This document shows, one piece after another, positions 57,606 to 64,000 of a DNA stretch of 64,000 nt. The notes under the pieces are model-generated. The model saw nothing but the letters and a program-made list of their open reading frames with translations. It did no database searches and was not told the DNA's origin. Numbering within the stretch: the first letter of the stretch is position 1; every line of letters begins with the position of its first letter. Location of the stretch: assembly GCA_019055375.1 (NCBI GenBank), contig JAHQIW010004416.1:1-64000 (forward strand), read 5' to 3'. A program made the position numbers and the translations under genes. The DNA comes from Parelaphostrongylus tenuis (lineage: Eukaryota; Nematoda; Chromadorea; Rhabditida; Metastrongylidae).

Positions 57606-58760
57606 ACGTTAAGTTTGTACCAGTCATTGGTTTACTACTAATCATTTTACGATTGACGTATGTGGAAAAAATCCAAGACTTATGGATAATGGAAGAATTC
57701 TGAGCTTGAAAGGACAATTGTAGCAGTTATTGAGCAAGATAACTAGTTTTTTTTCTTAAGTCTCACAGTCTTGACTATCTATGTATCTACCTTACACATA
57801 ATCACATGGTTATTCGTTGCGCATTGAGTCATTCAAGCTAATTCGTGTTTCTCACACCAGGTGGCCGATGCATTCGCGCAATAATACCCAGCTTCTGTTC
57901 AAAACAGCGACCTGCCGTGTTTCTGCGCAACACAGAGACTCGTACCGCCTTTCGACTGGCAACCAAGAACTTTGCTCCTATAGAATCTGGCCGGTATTGT
58001 GCTTGGCAGCTATTCACAGGCCAACAGTAAACAAAATTTTGGGAAAGGGCCACGCCCACAACAGTTCCATTCGGTTGCAGACGCTACTTGAAGCTCGGCT
58101 GCGACTTCCACCTCTCTTGGCTCTAGATCATCTATTGTAGTTCAAGCCGTTGTATACTTCCTATGCATACATTCACTGCTCCATACATTGGGTAGTTCCA
58201 CTCATTCTCCTAGAGATCTGGGGCTTGGAGCATCCTACACATAGGTCCACATCTGTTGCGTCATTATTCGCCGTTGACATCGCGTTATATGTCGTAACTG
58301 TTTGTTTCTTTGATTGCAGTTATATCGTAATTCAGTTCAGCCAATTTCCCTTTGTCAGTGTGGCGCCATGCAGCCTTGCCTTGTGTTACAGCAGGATGAG
58401 CTTGCAGCGAATCAATCCACCTCTTTCCACTTCTTGCCTGCTGTCTTCAACATTTTGTTGATTGTCGCATGACCACATTTAAAGTGGCCAGCCCCTCAGT
58501 AGTCGGATCCTTTCATTTACTTCGCTGGTGGCTACTCGATCAACCTCGCGTGGAGCTCCGGGAGCAGCTGGCCTTTCAAGTTAGTGTTGCAGGGGCGAAA
58601 CTAAGTAAGGAGCCTCCATACAAACCCCTGAGCCTTTGAACGTTCGTGTTCTCAAATGCGGCCTGTGCATCGGATCTCAAGTCGTGCTCGTTAAGCAGCA
58701 AATTACGAACAAGGATTCGCTGACGGCCTTAGTGTGGCATGTGTGGGCAAATTCGATACC
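57606..58760. other. GC-richer block of unknown nature
   Basis: From about 57,840 to 58,740 the composition is clearly richer in G and C than its surroundings. The minus strand has open stretches such as LQAHPAVTQGKAAWRHTDKG near 58,390, followed by KLAELNYDITAIKET, that look protein-like but are broken by stops. I recognise no family. It may be an unidentified retroelement or a decayed host gene. Confidence 0.4.
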
Positions 58761-59535
58761 AAAAGTAAGCTCAGAAATTTTGCACAAAGCGGTATAGGTT
58801 TGTTGCCTGAGAGATGGCAGAAATGTAATCAGATTGATGGCACATCATTTGAATAGTGTTGTTGAGCAGTTTTTAATTACCTCTGCTTGATAAATTTAAT
58901 ATTTACTGCTGTGCCAAAACTTATTAAAAGACCTAATAAAATGACCAGTGAAAACAATATGACTACTAGAGAGATTTCATCAGCCACTCCAACAATTTTG
59001 AAGATTATCACTAGTTCCGTTTTTGCAACTTTTTACCACTTTATTGCTGTAACTGTAATCAAACCTAATAAATACTTTGCAAAAGTTTCAAAAAACTTCT
59101 TGCAATGTGTACGGGATTTAAAGCGTTTCATCTTTCTCTAATAGACGCGACCACAACTCTTGTAAACGCAGAACTTGTGTAAAAAGATTTGTGTGGATGC
59201 AAAATGTCTTTAACAATTGCGTTTCTCATTTTGTTTTTCATTTCATCATCATTTTGAAAGCCATTCATGAGACATGTGGTAACACTATAGGTCAACAAAG
59301 AAGTCCACCAATTTGCAAAATGCAAATATTCTTCATTCCTACTTTTATTGGTCAACTTGATGCGAACTTCGAATTTGATATTCCGATGAAGTAAAGAGAA
59401 GTTAATAAACTCCTATACCAGATAAGATCAAGAGAGATTTGTACATGAAATTAGATTTGCTTGACAGTTCTACAGCCATTAATATCTGAATGCTTGTACT
59501 CACAAATTTGGGCTCTTTCTGATTAGAAGGGTACA
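58761..59535. other. AT-rich intergenic DNA, no gene recognised
   Basis: The open frames at 58887-59141 and 59191-59394 are unremarkable in composition and motif. Confidence 0.4.
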
Positions 59536-59539
59536 AATG

Positions 59540-60410
59540 AAAAACCTATCTCATTCGCTGCAGAGGAACTTTTCGTAGAAGAGCTAGTAACCATTCGCAA
59601 GCTGTGACTTAGGCTACCGCGTCACGTCACAGGTATTTCAAAACACCCTTCTATAACGTTTTAGCATCCAGATCAAAAATTATGCCTTACAATCGCATTT
59701 TGGCATCGTTTTCATCACGCGTTTAATTCGCTGGAATCCAAAAAGCATATCAGTTTGTGAAGGAGTTCTCGTAGTATCCCAATCAGTCGTTTTATCTAAA
59801 GTTTTATACAAAGCCAAGAAGAAATTCTCACTTGAATAACAAAATATTGTCGTCCCGCCTCGCTCCGTCCCTGCAACGGATTCATCTTGTAGGATGACCT
59901 TTAAATAACGTCACCAAAAACGTGAAACTCGATCTTATTCTCCCTGCTGAACCGTATTTTCAGAAAATTAGCACATCGCTATAATCAGAGAACATTACCC
60001 TATCAGACCATCACCATTGGCTTTGAAAAATAGTTCTGCCCGGCGAGGTTCAAAGCACAAATCAAAGAGCACAGAGATCAAAAGATCGAATGAGCTTTCA
60101 AAAAAGTAAAGATATGTTTGAGTCCTTTGAAGCTTGCTATAGTTTGAGGACTAGCACTCTGAAGAAGAAGTTTTGTCCAGCGAGATATAATCAGGACAAG
60201 AGAGAAAAACAAGTAGTTTTATAAAACATGGTTATATTTTGAAAGCTACGATCTTAAAAAGGGTTGTTTTGAAGAAAAAAACCGAGAAGTGGTGCTGTAG
60301 CCACAAGTCTCAACTTTCGAATGTTGCTAACACTCCCATGAAAGTTGTTCGCCAGCGAATGAGATCAATTTTTCATTTGTTCCCTCTTGATCAAAAAAAA
60401 AACCCTACTT
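59540..60410 (+). repeat. Run of diverged ~165-bp repeat units
   Basis: Units at about 59.56-59.72, 60.0-60.05 and 60.3-60.4 kb, with AACCATTCGCAAGC, TTCTATAACGTTTTAGCATCC and TTTCGAATGTTGCTAACACTC. The frame at 60239-60475 is inside it. Confidence 0.5.
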
Positions 60411-60739
60411 TCAAAAACATTTTTTTTTTGCTGCCAATGAAGAACTCCGGCTATCATATGGGCACATCTCAATGAGCGAATGAGTTTATTTCTTGTCGAT
60501 CTCTGGAGTGCAGTCACAGTACATTTCATCCTATCTGTTTACTCCGAATCTCTCATTGATCTCATCTTTGTATTTGTTATCTCACTAGTTTCATTATGGA
60601 CACTAATGGACAACGGTAGAAGCATTTTCGCGCTCTATAAGCGACAAAAGTTCCTTTGAATTAAGTTGCTCCATCATTACCTTCGTATTTTCACAACATT
60701 GTTAACTCAACTGCTACTTATTCGAGTTAATCAATCAAT

Positions 60740-61010
60740 TACTAAGTATAATAGCCATCATAATCAATGATATGTTGCTATTTGTTGGGTACTTCTTGCA
60801 TATATACCTCTGCAAAGATTGAAGTTGGCGGTCAAAAATGTTGGTAAGACCACCTAGACTGGTTTTAGTTCCTAAATGTTATCTCGCAGATTCTGCCTTA
60901 GGGCGCGGAAGAGATGATTATCCGATAAAGTATTAATAGAGCTTAGTATTGTAGTCTCGCTCAGTTTCTCCAAAATGTGGCGAGTCATCGTGAGAGTGTG
61001 AGGTGGAAGG
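60740..61010. repeat. Duplicated flank, matches 43,440-43,870
   Basis: Landmarks CATAATCAATGATATG, TTAGGGCGCGGAAGAGATGA and CAAAATGTGGCGAGT occur in the same order. It represents the flank of gene copy E. Confidence 0.5.
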
Positions 61011-61338
61011 TCAAAGTATGAAAAGTCCGCCAAAAATTCACTTAGCGACTCAATTCATCTAGATGAGGAGCGATGGTGCTACGACAGTACTCAAGTGTGT
61101 GCTCAAGTCACTGAACATTCTTCAAATTACCACGCTCCTCAGGTAATCCTAATTTGATATAGAGAAAAAACAACTGAATGAAACGATAATGCAACTCTGA
61201 TGATGAGATAATTCATTGACTTTTTCGATTATAAATTTCTAAGTTGCTTCTCAAAGAAGTTACTAAATCCTAAAATGTACGCTGCAATGCAAATTCGCCG
61301 TAGCACTTTGAATAATCAACACTTATATGACTCTCCAC

Positions 61339-61344
61339 TTTATT
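61339..61344 (-). promoter_or_regulatory. Polyadenylation signal AATAAA of copy E
   Basis: AATAAA on the minus strand, 70 bp past the stop codon, in the same context as at 1337 (GCAGC.AATAAA). Confidence 0.7.
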
Positions 61345-61413
61345 GCTGCTGTAACTTTACAAGGAAAATCGGTTAGACGAAAATGTCTGTCTTCAACATA
61401 TGAGAGTCAAATT

Positions 61414-61831
61414 TTAGCTTCCACCGACAGTGGCAATCGCTGAGAAGAAGTGCGATCCAAACGGACCCGATGCCAACATTCGAACCGCTTGATTCACCAC
61501 ACTTTGCCACATCGTTCTCGACCAGTTCGCCATGATAATATTTGTGGTCTGCACAACAATGTTCTTCACAAATGAAGTTTCATACAATAAAAGAATGCTA
61601 TTCAAACCGAGAGAGATCCTGAGATTGTCAAGGGTGCTCCAGATACAGCCGTTATTTTCAAGTTGTTTCTTGACTCACATGTCTTCATTTGAGCTTGATC
61701 AGTATTAGTGCAAATTCCGGTCACCGTGCTGCTGATGACGATACAACCCCTTTCCGTTTCCTTGGGGGCAACTGCAAAAAACAAGTTCTAAAGACACATA
61801 TCTTCTATACATTTATATATAAATGTATATG

Positions 61832-61862
<31 letters not shown>

Positions 61863-63546
61863 GTATATATCTATCTCCTCATACAATAAGATATTAAGGT
61901 TAAAAAGAAAGTTCTGGGGCACCGTAATCTTGAGATAACTTCCATGCATACCATGGGAATATTACAGTTTGTTATGTGGGATTCTCCAACTGAAGGCCTA
62001 AATATTATTGTCTTTATTATCACTTTGTTGTAAGTTTAACTACACCAGACTCAAGAAGAACTCGACTTTCGTTAACCGAAAACACGTTTTGATGCAGCAA
62101 GACAATGCCAGATCGCAACACTGACAAAAAAGATCAAAGACAAGTTTAGTAACTTGGCCGGAGTTAAGGTTCTGCCGCATCCCGCCTACATTCCAGATCG
62201 GTTATAAGCTTTTGCAGTTGAAGCAACATTTTTTGGAGGGTCGCCGATTTGATTGGTTTGCTGAAGTTGAGAAGCATGTCAAGAGTTCTTTGAATCAAAA
62301 TTGAAAGAGTGCTACTTGGGCCAGACCGAAACTTAGCGTGTCGATAGCAGAAAGTCGTGGAAAATGATGGCCTTTATTTGAACAATAATTCTGTCTTCGT
62401 GTTTGAAATTCATGCATGGATTTTCATTCCTTCAGAGTGTCCAAAACCCTCTTTTTCTCTTCCAAAATTCTCATACTATCATCTGGTTCATCAAATACTA
62501 CCGATCTCAGAAGAAAGTATAAAAAAACTCTAAAAAATAACACGAATTTTAGAGACTTCAGTTTTCTCGCATTACACTAGACCTAGTACTTTTCAGAAGT
62601 TTTGTGGTATTTGTTTGCGGGTTCAGAGGAAACCGGAGACTGTTTTGTTTCTTGACTGTTAATTTTTCCCCTTAGAAACTTTTCCATGATCAGTTCTGAT
62701 AACCCACGCATAGTTGTCGCATCCTCTAGACCGAGATGAATTTTTGCGCACATCAATGGTGTGTAAGTAATTGTCGTAGTAAGTTGACTCAGAATGGCCG
62801 AGGTGACAGCATCAGGAAGAAGCGCATTACGAGCTTGATTTTCAAGAACGTCAAAGACCTGAAGATCAACTAATTCCACTTGTTGATGAGTACGCTTGGA
62901 ACAGTTTCCACTCAAGTTATCTAAGGCAATGCAAATCCTATCAACACTAAGAGGCTGACGTACTATCGATAAATTGGTGTTCACTTCATACGATGTTCAT
63001 TTACTGTGAAAAACACGTGACACCTAATTATTACAGCTTACTGTTTGCATCAGAAGACGTTCTACAAATCCTCTAGCTACTGCCTCGCTAGATGCAATAC
63101 CAGGGACTCGGACATCAGGTGTAGTAGAGTAGACCATGGCAACAGGCAAAGTGAATCCAGTGACGGTGAAGTTTCTGGCGCTGGCTGCAACAAAGTCACA
63201 GGTTTTGTTATGATTATTTAGATAGCAATAATTCGAATTATTCAATTGTTTGAATCATTATTTAGCACGAATTTTCAATTCTTCCCTTTTATTCACAGAT
63301 CATATTGTTCCAATTAGAAAAAAAAAGAAGCACGCCTTCCGACAGTTCTAGAGTACTGATGAATTGTTATAGAAACTCGATTTAATTAGGGCTTATGAAC
63401 TTCTGTATAAGATTGGGAATGTGTATAGTGCTATTGCAGTGTTTTAATCATTACTTTGACCTGCAGGTATTACTCCACATCCAAACACTGCCGCAGAAGT
63501 GGCCAGGAAGAAAGTCATAAAGGATTCGGTCGCAAGGCTCGCCATG
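61414..63546 (-). CDS. Predicted secreted protein, five exons (copy E, intact)
   Basis: The only copy in the window with every exon open. Exons: 63462-63546, 63042-63184, 62732-62858, 61608-61771 and 61414-61548; together 654 nt, 217 codons and stop. Each intron is GT-AG and the phases agree (1, 0, 1, 0). The start MASLATESFMTFFLATSAAV is chosen because copies A, B and C have a start at or near the same place; it gives a typical signal peptide ending near FGCGVIPA. Then follow RNFTVTGFTLPVAMVYST and FVERLLMQT; VFDVLENQARNALLPDAVTS and TYTPLMC; RGCIVISSTVTGICTN and PLTISGSLS; and ANWSRTMWQSVVNQAVRMLA. There are five to six cysteines and no membrane segment after the signal. I cannot name the family; it looks nematode-specific. 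Intron 3 (61772-62731) houses a mariner relic and an AT microsatellite. Confidence 0.78.
61800..61880. repeat. AT/TATATG microsatellite
   Basis: Almost pure alternation of A and T with ATGTAT variants, in intron 3 of copy E. Confidence 0.9.
61950..62400 (+). pseudogene. mariner transposase fragment in an intron
   Basis: Plus strand, opposite to the host gene. Three frames together show VNRKHVLMQQDNARSQ, LEGRRFDWFAEVEKHVKSSL and KVVENDGLYLNNN, the C-terminal order of mariner transposases, including the Asp of the catalytic triad region (QDNAR). Frameshifts and stops make it dead. It sits in intron 3 of the intact copy E, so it does not disturb the coding sequence. Confidence 0.82.
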
Positions 63547-63714
63547 TTGGAGATAACACTAATTTTTGGTTCCTAGAAAGCAAAATAATTATAATGGACT
63601 CAATTGTAAACAAATCCATCAACTTTAACACCAGATCATTCTCATGGCTAAAACGGACTGAGTTCTTTGTGAGGGCGACACCATATTGAAAATAGCTAAT
63701 TGAATTCTAAACCT

Positions 63715-64000
63715 TCAGGTGTTCCTAATTCATTGATTTCGACCGTCACCCTGGACCCATTCGTCATTCAATTTTCGGCATTGTAATTTATAATCCTTTT
63801 CAGAGGAAGGTCGGTAGAGAATAGCATCTTGGAGATGTTTCTCCGTTATATCAACATCCAACTGACGAAGTATAACTACAAATTCCCCACCCTTATCGCT
63901 AATAGATAACTGAATGCTTTTTGAGTTTATCAGCTCTTAGACTTCTTTTATGCCACGTTTTTGTTTTTTGGTTAAGTTGGAGCTGAATTTGCTTTGTCGG
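63715..64000 (-). pseudogene. PLE reverse transcriptase N-terminal part, cut by window end
   Basis: Minus-strand sequence colinear with 47,700-47,950: SDKGGEFVVILRQLDVDITE and LYRPSSEKDYK correspond to SHKGREFVVIPCQLEVEITE and LYRPSSNKDFQ. A stop (CTAAGAG) lies in the middle. The rest runs past the right edge of the window. Confidence 0.75.

Noticed and set aside
57817..58461. Plus open frames of 107 and 103 codons as genes
   Set aside because: No motif; the opposite strand looks more protein-like in part, and both are broken. Left as unknown.
62583..62731. Read-through of copy E exon 3 to a stop at 62583 as the true end of the gene
   Set aside because: The GT at 62730-62731 lies at the same place in all copies and joins in phase to exon 4, whose frame is intact; the read-through tail is not shared by the other copies.

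Overview
The window is repeat-rich, AT-rich eukaryotic DNA from a nematode, most likely a hookworm or related strongylid. That placement rests on an RTE-type retrotransposon whose endonuclease and C-terminal protein I recognise as typical of hookworm genomes, on GIY-YIG Penelope-like elements (PLEs), and on compact genes with 59-bp introns. There is no bacterial-style operon, rRNA or CRISPR array. Most long open frames are shadows or decayed transposon pieces.

The host genes are one locally duplicated family of small five-exon genes for a predicted secreted protein that I cannot name. The best copy is at 61,414-63,546 (minus): its five exons join into an open frame of 217 codons. Four further minus-strand copies lie near 12.2-13.7, 29.0-31.5, 36.1-40.9 and 56.2-57.6 kb, all carrying disabling lesions. 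The last two exons of a plus-strand copy sit at 0.9-1.3 kb and a lone plus-strand exon remnant at 3.4 kb. Flanks are duplicated too (28.4-29.1 with 55.6-56.2; 32.3-33.1 with 42.6-43.4; 43.4-43.9 with 60.7-61.0).

The array is packed with mobile elements. Two long RTE copies (18.1-21.9 plus; 50.7-54.0 minus, the latter with a 12-bp target duplication) and three 3' fragments are present. PLE pieces occur at 0.3, 7.1, 25.9-27.0, 38.5-40.8, 41.6-42.7, 45.9, 47.0-49.4 and 63.7 kb. One PLE insertion, bounded by 10-bp direct repeats, splits the signal-peptide exon of a family gene. There are five copies of a tRNA-derived SINE, a 570-bp tRNA/RTE chimera inserted in a PLE, two mariner fragments, one BEL/Pao fragment and a roughly 165-bp repeat that is tandem at 24.4-25.3 kb and scattered elsewhere.

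The least expected signal is a set of hammerhead ribozyme folds. At least five sites keep most of the type I core (CUGANGA, helix II, GAAA, short helix III, UH cleavage site, matching helix I), and several more are decayed. They lie in the 3' regions of PLEs and in short, coding-free repeats of roughly 270-370 bp arranged as tandem or head-to-head units. These repeats resemble animal retrozymes, which replicate through small circular RNAs. The nesting order (SINE and ribozyme element in RTE; tRNA/RTE chimera in PLE; PLE in host gene; mariner in a host intron) gives a relative history of the locus.
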